This document shows, piece by piece, positions 50,072 through 57,056 of a DNA stretch of 64,000 bases (within the stretch, counting starts at the first letter, position 1; each line of letters starts with the position of its first letter). The translations under genes and the position numbers were made by a program. Source of the DNA: an uncultured Clostridia bacterium (GTDB lineage Bacteria; Bacillota; Clostridia; Christensenellales; Aristaeellaceae); the NCBI GenBank assembly GCA_934663595.1, contig CAKUKM010000012.1, forward strand, positions 1-64,000, in the 5' to 3' direction. The notes below the pieces were generated by a model. It saw only the letters and a list, made by a program, of their open reading frames with translations, searched no databases and was not told the origin of the DNA.

Positions 50072-51750
50072 GTCTCCGGACAGACTGAGGGTTCGATTAT
50101 ATTATGGGGTGCGCCCGGCTGCATAACTGCACCGGGCGTCTTACATATGTGCGAAGTTACGCTCCTTTGTGCGATAAGGCAATAAAGAAGCCCGGAGCGA
50201 TTGCTCCGGGCTTTTTGGTACACCCCGAGGGAATCTATAAGAACACTGGTATCCTCGTTGTTTTCGGCGCTGTCGGCATCAGTTTCAATCGGAATTTCAA
50301 CGCCCGTGTCGCTGTCGTCGTAATCAAACGTGATCTTGATGTGATCGTCGTAGAGATACACGGCGCGGAGGAAGTGCTTAATCAGAGTCTTTTGGTATTT
50401 CATGCTGCTTACATCGCCATTTCGGAAGCTCTCGAAGAAGAACTGCACATGATCGCGTGTAACATCCGGAATATTCCGTTTTTCTGCCAGCAGACTGGAC
50501 AGTATGTCCTTTTGCTCCGCCTCAAGCTCTTGCAGGCGGGCTTTTGTCGTTTCGGTAACAACACCCATCTCGATAGCTTTCATCACATTTCTAATGGCTG
50601 TCTTGTTTTCCTTCAGTTTGTCTTCGAGATAACCAATGTCCGACTCAGCGATGATTTTGTCACGATACTTCATGACGAGGTCAGTCATCCATTCGACGTT
50701 TTCAGGCTTCGTGATGCAGGCCTTCAGAGCGGACACAACAAGCTGCTCAACAGCTTCCTTGCGCACCGGTTTTTTCGCGCAGGTGTGCTTCTCAGCGTTG
50801 TTCTTGCAGCGGTAGTAGTAATACATCTTCCCCATCTTGCCCGTGCCGGAGGAACCAACCATCGGTTCCAGACAGTAGCCGCAAAACAATTTTCCAGTCA
50901 GTAGATACTCCATATCATCGCGCCTCCTTCTGGATTTGATAGTCGTTTTCATGGTTTCTTCTCTTTCCCGTGCAGCTTCAAACAGATCCTTATCAACGAT
51001 TACTGGAATCCCGCCAGGAACTCTCACGTCTCGATAGATATATATTCCGGTATACCGCTCATTGGCGAGCAGTGAGTGAAATGACCCCTTATTCCAAGCG
51101 CCGCCCGTACCCGTTCGAATCTGACGCTTATTCAGATCGTCGGCAATGCTGGCTTTCAATTCGCCATTGGCAATACGTCGGAAAACCTCCTGGACGATCG
51201 GAGCGGTCTGTTCGTCGATTTCGTAGCGGCCATCAGCGCCACGCTTATATCCCAGAGGCAATGCGCCGTTCACCTTGCACTGGCTGGCGTTGTCTATCAG
51301 GCCGCGCATGATGTCTTCGGCCATGTTCTCCGAGTAGAACTGGTTGACGTTCATCATCGTGCGCAGAGCGAAACGGCCGGCTGCATTGTTCCCGAATTCT
51401 TCCTTGCAATAGACCACGTTCACGCCGTGCTGGGCCAGCTTATCTTCGTAGGACAGCGCATGGAGCATGTTTCGCGCTATGCGGTTTGACTTGTACGCCA
51501 GCACGATCTGAAATTCGCGCTTTTCCGCCGCACGCATCATCTTCTGGAACTCCGGTCGCCGATCAGACCGACCGGACATGGCACGATCCGCGTAGACGCC
51601 GGCAATCTTATAACCGTTCTGCCGCGCATACTCCCGGCATTCGTCTATCTGCTGCTCGATGCTGGCGTCATTCTGCGCATGGCTGGAATAACGGGCATAA
51701 ATGACGGCATAGATGAATGCGTCGGCATTCGTTTTCTTGTCAGCTACGAT
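49915..51750 (-). CDS. int: Large serine recombinase (prophage integrase), non-canonical start, read-through 3' end
   Basis: Resolvase domain with VIYARYSSHAQND (catalytic Ser22 if numbered from 51750), DRAMSGRSDRRPEF and AYKSNRIARN; then a Recombinase domain (LPLGYKRGADGRYEIDEQ), a zinc ribbon (LFCGYCLEPM ... YRCKNN) and a coiled coil. No ATG, GTG or TTG exists between an in-frame stop and Met at 51579, yet the catalytic N-terminus is coded upstream of that Met. GGAGGG places the start at ATC 51748-51750 (or ATT just before). The frame continues about 100 codons past DR2, antisense to the 225-residue gene, so the natural C-terminus probably ends near the junction. Confidence 0.85.
   Translation of the reverse strand: MVADKKTNADAFIYAVIYARYSSHAQNDASIEQQIDECREYARQNGYKIAGVYADRAMSGRSDRRPEFQKMMRAAEKREFQIVLAYKSNRIARNMLHALSYEDKLAQHGVNVVYCKEEFGNNAAGRFALRTMMNVNQFYSENMAEDIMRGLIDNASQCKVNGALPLGYKRGADGRYEIDEQTAPIVQEVFRRIANGELKASIADDLNKRQIRTGTGGAWNKGSFHSLLANERYTGIYIYRDVRVPGGIPVIVDKDLFEAAREREETMKTTIKSRRRRDDMEYLLTGKLFCGYCLEPMVGSSGTGKMGKMYYYYRCKNNAEKHTCAKKPVRKEAVEQLVVSALKACITKPENVEWMTDLVMKYRDKIIAESDIGYLEDKLKENKTAIRNVMKAIEMGVVTETTKARLQELEAEQKDILSSLLAEKRNIPDVTRDHVQFFFESFRNGDVSSMKYQKTLIKHFLRAVYLYDDHIKITFDYDDSDTGVEIPIETDADSAENNEDTSVLIDSLGVYQKARSNRSGLLYCLIAQRSVTSHICKTPGAVMQPGAPHNIIEPSVCPETHCTSLAYRRLLSHSCQSFPCIQASGSSATFMVTPNVAVESPSSPSLSEQTA
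50112..50138 (+). terminator. Hairpin after the exported-protein operon
   Basis: CGCCCGG (50112-50118) / CCGGGCG (50132-50138) with an inner TGCA/TGCA stem; weak T tail. The direct-repeat hairpin 50 bp further (50189-50210) with TTTTT is a stronger backup terminator. Confidence 0.65.
50160..50213 (+). repeat. 53-bp direct repeat, right copy (DR2)
   Basis: Matches 40035-40087 apart from one substitution and a 2-nt insertion. Ends in the perfect AGCCCGGAGC-gatt-GCTCCGGGCT hairpin (50189-50212) and a T run. It lies at the presumed chromosome-prophage junction. Confidence 0.9.
50205..50240. other. Presumed attachment junction (attL) of the prophage
   Basis: Homology with DR1 stops at about 50213, and the recombinase coding sequence on the minus strand has family-like content only to the right of this point. 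The crossover therefore probably lies here. The exact core cannot be set without the right end or an empty site. Confidence 0.5.
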
Positions 51751-51846
51751 AATTCTCCCTCCGTTTCTTCAATTCTGGCGAAAGACGGTCATTTTTAGCA
51801 TGCCCACTCTGAGAAGAATGCCAGTTGCAACTCTTTTCGAATTAAC

Positions 51847-51875
51847 TTGACATCAGCCGCATTATGTGCTAGAAT
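51847..51875 (+). promoter_or_regulatory. Consensus promoter for a short RNA
   Basis: TTGACA (51847-51852), 17-bp spacer, TAGAAT (51870-51875) on the plus strand, where no plus-strand protein gene follows. Confidence 0.75.
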
Positions 51876-51880
51876 CAAAT

Positions 51881-51949
51881 CAATCCAAGGAAACTTGGAG
51901 GTGGAGTGTTTACACTCGGAGCGGCTCGCTTTGCGAGTCGTTTTCTTTT
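51881..51949 (+). ncRNA. Candidate prophage small RNA (about 69 nt)
   Basis: Between the promoter above and a terminator lie three consecutive hairpins: CCAAG-GAAA-CTTGG (51885-51898, GNRA loop), GAGTG-TTTA-CACTC (51904-51917), and CGGCTCGC-TTT-GCGAGTCG (51922-51940, one G-T pair) followed by TTTTCTTTT. It lies between the two minus-strand genes int and DUF3800; its end reaches the DUF3800 stop. A purine-rich GGAGGTGG joins hairpins 1 and 2 and could pair with or mimic ribosome-binding sequences. I do not recognise a known RNA family. Confidence 0.65.
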
Positions 51950-52757
51950 ATCTGGGATAGAGAACGGTTCCGTATCCTTCAATCTGCTTTGCCTGGTTCT
52001 TTCTGAATTTCTTCGCAACTAGTATCTTGACGATTTCTGCTTCGAAAGAACTGGTCATCAAATTATCAGCCAGCCCATGTTCCGACAGAATATACCTACG
52101 CGCCGGATGAGAAATTAAATCGGAAAATTGTAGCCCGGCAATATTGCTTTTCTTTGGTTTTAATTTGATCTGCGAGCTGGAAAAGTACTTTTCCGCATCT
52201 CTAAGTTTGTTATACCCCAAACCCCTAAAAATACAATTATATGCTTCTTTTGTGATGCGATCTTCTCCACCCCCGCGAGCTTCAGCCATAATATCCCCAA
52301 AGGACAATCCAAATTTGGAACTGTATTCCTGCATCCAATATTGATATCTCTGCATCAAGTACTCTAAAGCAAGTGCATATGGATCCTGAGCATATACGAT
52401 TCCATATTTTCCAACCAGCTTCAGTTTATCGATGACAACAGAGATTACCCTGTATTTGACTTGCTCAATTATATCTAGAAATTCTAAATTAAATTCTTTT
52501 CTGACCTTTGCATCGACAAGCGGTGCAAATGCACCTTTTGCAGCTATGATTTCTCTGCGGTGAAGAATTACCTCATCGCTTGTAAAATACTTTGCTTTCA
52601 ATGCGTTGAGTCGAGGAGTAAGAACGCTATCATGCTCTTTAATCGGCATAATAATACCAGTTATACAAAGAAACCGCTTATTGGGATTGGTCAGATCGCC
52701 CTTGAGGGATTGATGTCCGTTTTCGTCTACATACATACGGATAATCGGATTATTCAT
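51948..52757 (-). CDS. DUF3800-family protein
   Basis: 269 residues. The DUF3800 pattern is seen: an N-terminal acidic motif MYVDENGHQS, a central KYRVISVVIDK strand, and a C-terminal LQFSDLISHPARRYI. The family has an RNase-H-like fold and is common in phages and islands, with no settled role; a defence or accessory (lysogenic conversion) function is possible. The start at 52757 is preceded by AAAGGTGAG; the GTG at 52769 is inside that site. It is on the lysogenic strand, separate from the early operon. Confidence 0.8.
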   Translation of the reverse strand: MNNPIIRMYVDENGHQSLKGDLTNPNKRFLCITGIIMPIKEHDSVLTPRLNALKAKYFTSDEVILHRREIIAAKGAFAPLVDAKVRKEFNLEFLDIIEQVKYRVISVVIDKLKLVGKYGIVYAQDPYALALEYLMQRYQYWMQEYSSKFGLSFGDIMAEARGGGEDRITKEAYNCIFRGLGYNKLRDAEKYFSSSQIKLKPKKSNIAGLQFSDLISHPARRYILSEHGLADNLMTSSFEAEIVKILVAKKFRKNQAKQIEGYGTVLYPR

Positions 52758-52776
52758 CTTTGATCTCACCTTTCAG

Positions 52777-52791
52777 TAACGTATTTCGTTA
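52777..52791. promoter_or_regulatory. Dyad upstream of the DUF3800 gene
   Basis: TAACG-tattt-CGTTA, a perfect 15-bp dyad 20 nt before the start. It differs from the repressor operators, so a different regulator or the DUF3800 product could bind. Confidence 0.35.
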
Positions 52792-52869
52792 TTCTTTAAC
52801 AAAGTCATTTTTGTATCACAGTGTTTTGTTATGCTTGGTAAACGAATTAAATCTTTAGGAGGGATACTT

Positions 52870-53034
52870 GTGAAAGAAAACAACGCCCAGTTCGATCTCC
52901 GGTTTCTGCTCGCTGCATTTCGCAACCTCACTCCCGAGAATCAGAAGTTTTTGCTTGAGTATCTAAAAGCTCTTGAATCATCTTCAACGCAAAAACTTGA
53001 TTCTGGTGGCTTAAGGACGAAAATGCGCTTATAA
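52870..53034 (+). CDS. Small protein of unknown function, antisense to repressor 3' end
   Basis: 54 residues starting at GTG 52870 with GGAGGG six nt upstream. Sequence NAQFDLRFLLAAFRNLTPENQKFLLEYLKALES resembles the C-terminal helical tail of phage XRE proteins. The last 107 bp overlap the repressor gene on the other strand. It may be a real small gene or a repressor fragment. Confidence 0.4.
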   Translation: MKENNAQFDLRFLLAAFRNLTPENQKFLLEYLKALESSSTQKLDSGGLRTKMRL

Positions 53035-53299
53035 AATCTGATTCGAGCGGCTTGATATTCTTATCAGGCTGCTCATCATCATTTGATCCATCACGGTTGT
53101 CAGCCCAGCCTATCAACCAACTTGCGCTTACATCGAGAGCGTTTGCGATCAATTGCAATTTATCCAAAGGAATTGATCGTAAACCGTTGGCGTAATTATT
53201 CACAGAGGATTTGGTGATACCTGTCATGTCGGAAAGCTTGCGGCACGAGATATGCTTTTCACGCATAAGACTTGCCAATCTCTCAGAAACGCTGCTCAT
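52928..53299 (-). CDS. XRE-family prophage repressor (CI-like)
   Basis: 123 residues. HTH MSSVSERLASLMREKHISCRKLSDMTGITKSSVNNYANGLRSIPLDKLQLIANAL, then a linker and a short helical C-terminus (LSHQNQVFALKMIQELLD); there is no S24 autoprotease domain, so induction is not by classical RecA-driven self-cleavage. The start at 53299 has GGAGG eight nt upstream; an ATG at 53320 is possible. Divergent from the cro-like gene. Confidence 0.88.
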   Translation of the reverse strand: MSSVSERLASLMREKHISCRKLSDMTGITKSSVNNYANGLRSIPLDKLQLIANALDVSASWLIGWADNRDGSNDDEQPDKNIKPLESDFISAFSSLSHQNQVFALKMIQELLDTQAKTSDSRE

Positions 53300-53330
53300 T
53301 TTAAAATCCTCCAAATTCATAGTTTCCTCT

Positions 53331-53359
53331 ATTATATTCCATCTGTCCACAATTTTCAA
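53331..53359 (-). promoter_or_regulatory. Repressor maintenance promoter
   Basis: On the minus strand, TTGAAA (53354-53359), 17-bp spacer, TATAAT (53331-53336). A TGTCCA half-site (53344-53349) lies in the spacer. Confidence 0.75.
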
Positions 53360-53400
53360 CCGTTTTGAGAAAAAAATTTCCATTTTGTCCAAAAAAGTGG

Positions 53401-53429
53401 TTGACAAGCGAGTGGAGTGGTGGTAATAT
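53401..53429 (+). promoter_or_regulatory. Early lytic promoter
   Basis: Consensus TTGACA (53401-53406), 17-bp spacer, TAATAT (53424-53429). Flanked by TGTCCA sites at 53386 and 53436. Confidence 0.8.
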
Positions 53430-53435
53430 ATAAAA

Positions 53436-53453
53436 TGTCCACGATGATGGACG
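53436..53453. promoter_or_regulatory. Phage repressor operator
   Basis: TGTCCA-CGATGA-TGGACG, one mismatch from a perfect dyad, just after the early -10. Half or degenerate sites TGTCCA occur at 53344 and 53386. Confidence 0.65.
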
Positions 53454-53479
53454 CTTCAAGCAAGAAAGGAGGGAATCAA

Positions 53480-53683
53480 ATGCGTGCGAACCTGCTGCGT
53501 AGCGAGATCGTCGCAAACAATATGACCGTAACTTCGTTGGCGGAATCTGTGGATATGAAGCCGAAAACTATGTATAACAAGATGAACGGCACTTCCCAGT
53601 TCACCGTAGACGAAGTTATCAAGATTTGCGAAGTACTCAAAATTACGGACGCAGCAAAAAAATGCCTTATTTTTTTATCCTAA
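53480..53683 (+). CDS. Cro-like small HTH regulator
   Basis: 67 residues. MTVTSLAESVDMKPKTMYNKMNGTSQFTVDEVIKICEVLKI is an XRE-type HTH with no extra domain. AAGGAGGG lies before the start at 53480. As first gene of the rightward early operon it is positioned as Cro. Followed at once by a perfect operator. Confidence 0.85.
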   Translation: MRANLLRSEIVANNMTVTSLAESVDMKPKTMYNKMNGTSQFTVDEVIKICEVLKITDAAKKCLIFLS

Positions 53684-53684
53684 G

Positions 53685-53702
53685 TGTCCACGTATTTGGA
53701 CA
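53685..53702. promoter_or_regulatory. Perfect phage repressor operator
   Basis: TGTCCA-CGTATT-TGGACA, a perfect 18-bp dyad right after the cro-like stop. It has no promoter of its own, so it could act as a roadblock or a distal site for looping. Confidence 0.65.
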
Positions 53703-53722
53703 TTTGACACAAGGAGGTTTCC

Positions 53723-53968
53723 ATGGCGAAAGAACTTATGACCGACGCGGAGGTCGAGATTGAGATCGAAAGACTCAAGGAGAGCGACGCCGTGAAGCTG
53801 GCGCAGAAGGAACGACAGTATTTGTATCGCCGCCGTCAGTACATGTACACCCTGCGCTGGTATGAGAAGCGCGGCAAGGAGTTGATGGCAGTAGGCGTTA
53901 CCGAGAAGGATTTCGCAGATTCAGTGGACGCCGGCGAAGGAGGTGAACACGATGTCGGCAGCTGTTGA
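53723..53968 (+). CDS. Small charged phage protein
   Basis: 81 residues, rich in Glu/Arg/Tyr and probably helical (VEIEIERLKESDAVKLAQKE, RQYLYRRRQYMYTLRWYEKR). Not recognised. AAGGAGGT precedes the start. Overlaps the next gene by 17 nt. Confidence 0.65.
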   Translation: MAKELMTDAEVEIEIERLKESDAVKLAQKERQYLYRRRQYMYTLRWYEKRGKELMAVGVTEKDFADSVDAGEGGEHDVGSC

Positions 53969-54188
53969 CCGGAAGAACTACCCGACGCTGAATCCTGACC
54001 GTATGCCTGAGTGTATGCAGTATGAGACTGCCAAGGCCACGTTTAAGGCAGTACGCCAGTATTTCGATCAGCCGGGTGTGCAGGAACGCTTCGAGGAATG
54101 GCAGGCAAAACAGGAGCGCAGGAAGGTTGAAAACCCAGAGGGTTTTCAAGCCGCCAAAGGCGACTGCCCGATCAGTCCAACAGATTGA
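53952..54188 (+). CDS. Small phage protein of unknown function
   Basis: 78 residues, no recognised domain (NYPTLNPDRMPECMQYETAK, FKAVRQYFDQPGVQERFEEW). ATG at 53952 chosen because GGAGGT is 7 nt upstream. Early operon. Confidence 0.6.
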   Translation: MSAAVDRKNYPTLNPDRMPECMQYETAKATFKAVRQYFDQPGVQERFEEWQAKQERRKVENPEGFQAAKGDCPISPTD

Positions 54189-54219
54189 TAGACGGCGCCT
54201 TGGCGCAGAAAGGAGAGCA

Positions 54220-54699
54220 ATGAAAAGTACAAAAACGGAGGCTGTACCACGCCAACAGTCACAGCCTCCAAACGACGGTGCATGTACGAAAAGCACCAAA
54301 TCTATTGTAGCCGGTATTCCCGCCGATGTCAAGGCAATTCGTGAGCTTCGAACAAAACGAAGCATTCCGGTCGCAGACATTGTCGAGGTGGTTGCCGCAG
54401 GTTACCCGAAGTTCGATCGCTATCTGCTCAGCAAGGTTGAGCACGGCGACGAATACGGCATCCGGCTGCGCGACGATGCAATGGCGACACTCATGACGAA
54501 GTTCGCACCAGAGCAACGGAAACGCCGTTCCCGCGACAGGCACAACAAGGCCAAGAGAATACAAGCCAGACTATCGGACGATGTTTACAGCCGGTTGCAA
54601 CGAACGGTAGCCGCCAACAACATCACCATCCAATCCCTGCTTGAACAGTTGATCCTGAATTACATCATTGAACATTCGAAAGGAGATTCCCATGATTAG
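54220..54699 (+). CDS. Basic phage protein with RHH-like C-terminus
   Basis: 159 residues. A middle segment (AIRELRTKRSIPVADIVEVVAAGYPKFDRYLLSKVEHG) resembles a short helix-turn-helix. The C-terminus (IQARLSDDVYSRLQRTVAANNITIQSLLEQLILNYI) looks like a ribbon-helix-helix, so DNA binding is likely. AAGGAGAG precedes the start. It ends with TAG, showing amber is used as a stop in this phage, and overlaps the next gene by 8 nt. Confidence 0.65.
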   Translation: MKSTKTEAVPRQQSQPPNDGACTKSTKSIVAGIPADVKAIRELRTKRSIPVADIVEVVAAGYPKFDRYLLSKVEHGDEYGIRLRDDAMATLMTKFAPEQRKRRSRDRHNKAKRIQARLSDDVYSRLQRTVAANNITIQSLLEQLILNYIIEHSKGDSHD

Positions 54700-55642
54700 A
54701 CAGCCCAGCGAAACCCAGACCAAAGCGAAGAAAATTCGCATGCTCATTGCCGGTTATCCTGGAATCGGCAAGACCACGCTCGGTCTCTCTGCGCCGCGTG
54801 CTCTGCACATCGACATCGACTTCGGTATTGACCGCATCGAACCGTTGTACCGCCGCCCCTACATCCAGCCGCAGACCTATCAGGAACTGCTGGATGATCT
54901 CATTCCCGCCAATCTCGTTGATCTTGATACGCTGGTGTTCGACACGGGCGGAAAGCTGCTCGACCTGATGAAACCGTGGGCAATCAAGAATGACCCCAAG
55001 AACGGCAAGCGCGACGGTTCTCTTTCCTTGCAGGGATACGGCGCCGTCGGGCGCGAGTTCACCCGCTTGATGGACTATTGCTTCTATGAGTTGGACAAGC
55101 ACATCGTGGTGCTTTTCCACGCTGTCGAGGACAAGGACGGTGACAACACCCGACTTCGCCTGATGATCGAGGGCAGCACGAAGAACACGGTGTGGATTCC
55201 GATGGATCTGGGCGGCTTCCTTGAAATGCAGGGAAACAACCGAACCCTTGGCCTTTCCAACTGTGAGAGATACTTTGCCAAAGGCACTCGCGGTATCAAT
55301 GGTATCCTGAAAATCCCCGAGCTGACCGACGGTGCGCCCAATGACTTTCTTGCCCGCCTGTTCGACCAGTACGAGAAGAAATCCGAAAACGACGCTGCGG
55401 TGCTGTCGGCTGAGAAAAAGCACTACGAAATCGCGATGAAGAAGGGCAAGGCGATCATCGACGAAATCATAGACGCGCAGTCCGCCAACGGGCAGATGGC
55501 GGCATTCAAAGCCCTCTCACACGCGCTCACCAGTCAGCGCGAACTCAAGGTTCTCTGGAACCGAAGGATGAAGGAATGCGGCGTGACGTTCTCTGCCGAA
55601 CAGAAGTGCTACGTTCCCGAAGATGGAGGTGGCGAAGCGTGA
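54692..55642 (+). CDS. Phage AAA_24-type nucleotide-binding protein (Sak4-like candidate)
   Basis: 316 residues. Walker A GYPGIGKTTLG, Walker B-like LDTLVFDTGGKLLD, then IVVLFHAVEDKDGDNTRLRLMIEGS. This is the RecA-fold AAA_24 group that includes Sak4 single-strand annealing proteins; the SSB, nuclease and NinB-like genes nearby support a recombination role. The extra C-terminal 80 residues are longer than in Sak4 itself. AAAGGAGA precedes the start. Confidence 0.75.
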   Translation: MIRQPSETQTKAKKIRMLIAGYPGIGKTTLGLSAPRALHIDIDFGIDRIEPLYRRPYIQPQTYQELLDDLIPANLVDLDTLVFDTGGKLLDLMKPWAIKNDPKNGKRDGSLSLQGYGAVGREFTRLMDYCFYELDKHIVVLFHAVEDKDGDNTRLRLMIEGSTKNTVWIPMDLGGFLEMQGNNRTLGLSNCERYFAKGTRGINGILKIPELTDGAPNDFLARLFDQYEKKSENDAAVLSAEKKHYEIAMKKGKAIIDEIIDAQSANGQMAAFKALSHALTSQRELKVLWNRRMKECGVTFSAEQKCYVPEDGGGEA

Positions 55643-55869
55643 ACAGCGGCAATTTCAGCCCGACCAAAGCCAACAGGGCACAGATCAAATACTGCGATGA
55701 ACACGAATGCCCGGTATTTGCTCCGATGAATGGCGTTTGTTATCGCTGCGGCTACAACATCTATCTCCCGACCAATGGAAAGAGTGGACCGCGCGGCATT
55801 ACCGTTGAGGAAGCGGGCAGCAGGTTCATTACGAGCTGCCCGCACTGTAGCTACAGCTTTGTTGAATGA
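55639..55869 (+). CDS. Small zinc-ribbon phage protein
   Basis: 76 residues; two Cys pairs (VCYRCGYN and SCPHCSYS), likely one zinc site. GTG start at 55639 overlapping the previous stop, with GGAGGT eight nt upstream. Function unknown. Confidence 0.65.
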   Translation: MNSGNFSPTKANRAQIKYCDEHECPVFAPMNGVCYRCGYNIYLPTNGKSGPRGITVEEAGSRFITSCPHCSYSFVE

Positions 55870-55878
55870 GGTGTTGAT

Positions 55879-56541
55879 ATGAATCGCTACCTGATGACGC
55901 ACAGTCTGCTTTCCTCGTGGCTGTACATGATGGAAAGTCAGTATGAATCCGCCGATCGAAATCCGATGGATGAATTTCTGACAGTGTTGCGGCGCGAACC
56001 CGCACCGACCAGTGAAGCCATGCAGAAGGGCATCGACTTTGAGAATCTGGTCACTGCCATCGTCGATGGCGAAATCACGATGCCCTGTGAAGTTTTGGAC
56101 GCTGAAGCGAATACCTCAGCAGTCCTCCGTCTGCCGATCAGCGAGCATCCCTGGTATGAACCGGCTGCGCAGATCGCAAAGATCGTCAAGGGCGGCATTC
56201 TACAATGTATCGCCAAGCGCGACGTGCGGATTTGCGGCATGGACTTTCTGCTGTACGGTCGATTGGACGCCTTGAAGGGCGGAAGCATTTACGACATCAA
56301 GTTTACCAGTCGTTACGACGCTGGTAAATACTACGACAGCACCCAGCACCCGATGTATATGTTCATCGTGCCGGAAGCGAACGAATTCAGCTATCTGGCC
56401 AGCAACGGCACAAACGTATGGATTGAAACCTATCGACGTGACGAGACCAACGACATCCGCGTGACCGTCGATCTGTTCATCAAGTGGCTGCGCGATAACG
56501 GATTGGAACGGGTGTATCTGGAGCACTGGGGTGCACGATGA
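55879..56541 (+). CDS. PD-(D/E)XK-family phage nuclease
   Basis: 220 residues. Core signature: GIDFENLVTAI (helix with Glu), FLLYGRLDALKGGSIYDIKFTSRYDAGKYYDSTQHPMYMF, giving Asp, D-x-K and the downstream Gln/Tyr helix. Likely the exonuclease of the recombination module. GAGGTG precedes the start; the stop overlaps the next start. Confidence 0.8.
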   Translation: MNRYLMTHSLLSSWLYMMESQYESADRNPMDEFLTVLRREPAPTSEAMQKGIDFENLVTAIVDGEITMPCEVLDAEANTSAVLRLPISEHPWYEPAAQIAKIVKGGILQCIAKRDVRICGMDFLLYGRLDALKGGSIYDIKFTSRYDAGKYYDSTQHPMYMFIVPEANEFSYLASNGTNVWIETYRRDETNDIRVTVDLFIKWLRDNGLERVYLEHWGAR

Positions 56542-57056
56542 AAGGCCGTCTGATTGATCTTGCGGTCGGCTTGGACGGTAAGCAGCGCGTAACCATCGCC
56601 GTGGAAGGCGATCTTCGAGAGATCTTCGACGAGCTGCATGAAGCGGACGTTTCCGTCGAGATCAAAAAGTTCCGAAGAAAGCGTTCCCTTGACGCGAACG
56701 CCTATGCATGGGTGCTCATTGACAAGCTGGCGGCTGCGCTGAACATGGAAAAGGTTGAGGTCTATCGGGAGCTGATACGAAACATCGGCGGCGTTTCTGA
56801 AACCGTCTGTGTGCGAAACGAAGCGGTGGAGCGACTGTGCGAAGGCTGGAAGCATAACGGCCTTGGCTGGTTCGCCGAAACGTTTCCCAGCAAGATCAAC
56901 GGCTGCACCAACGTGGTGCTTTACTACGGTTCGAGCACCTACGACACGAAGCAGATGTCGGCTCTGATCGACGTGGCGGTGGAAAGCTGCAAGGGGTTGG
57001 GCATTGAAACGATGCCGCCCGCAGAGCTGGCGGCACTGGAGGCAAGCTGGCAATGA
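56538..57056 (+). CDS. NinB/Orf-like recombination protein
   Basis: 172 residues. Family-like features: FRRKRSLDANAYAWVLIDKLA (NinB has RNRSLDQN), YRELIRNIGG, VVLYYGSSTYDTKQMSALID, and IETMPPAELAALEASW. NinB-type proteins bind single-stranded DNA and aid annealing or loading. ATGA overlaps at both ends place it firmly in the operon. Confidence 0.7.
   Translation: MKGRLIDLAVGLDGKQRVTIAVEGDLREIFDELHEADVSVEIKKFRRKRSLDANAYAWVLIDKLAAALNMEKVEVYRELIRNIGGVSETVCVRNEAVERLCEGWKHNGLGWFAETFPSKINGCTNVVLYYGSSTYDTKQMSALIDVAVESCKGLGIETMPPAELAALEASWQ

Noticed and set aside
40035..50213. The 53-bp repeats as phage att cores made by a tyrosine integrase.
   Set aside because: The only integrase seen is a serine recombinase, which uses short cores, and there is no tRNA gene. 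The repeat also contains a full terminator, so a dispersed intergenic element is at least as likely.
51906..52022. A GTG-initiated short peptide in the small-RNA region.
   Set aside because: It would run through the terminator and antisense through the DUF3800 3' end, with no family-like sequence. The hairpins explain the region better.
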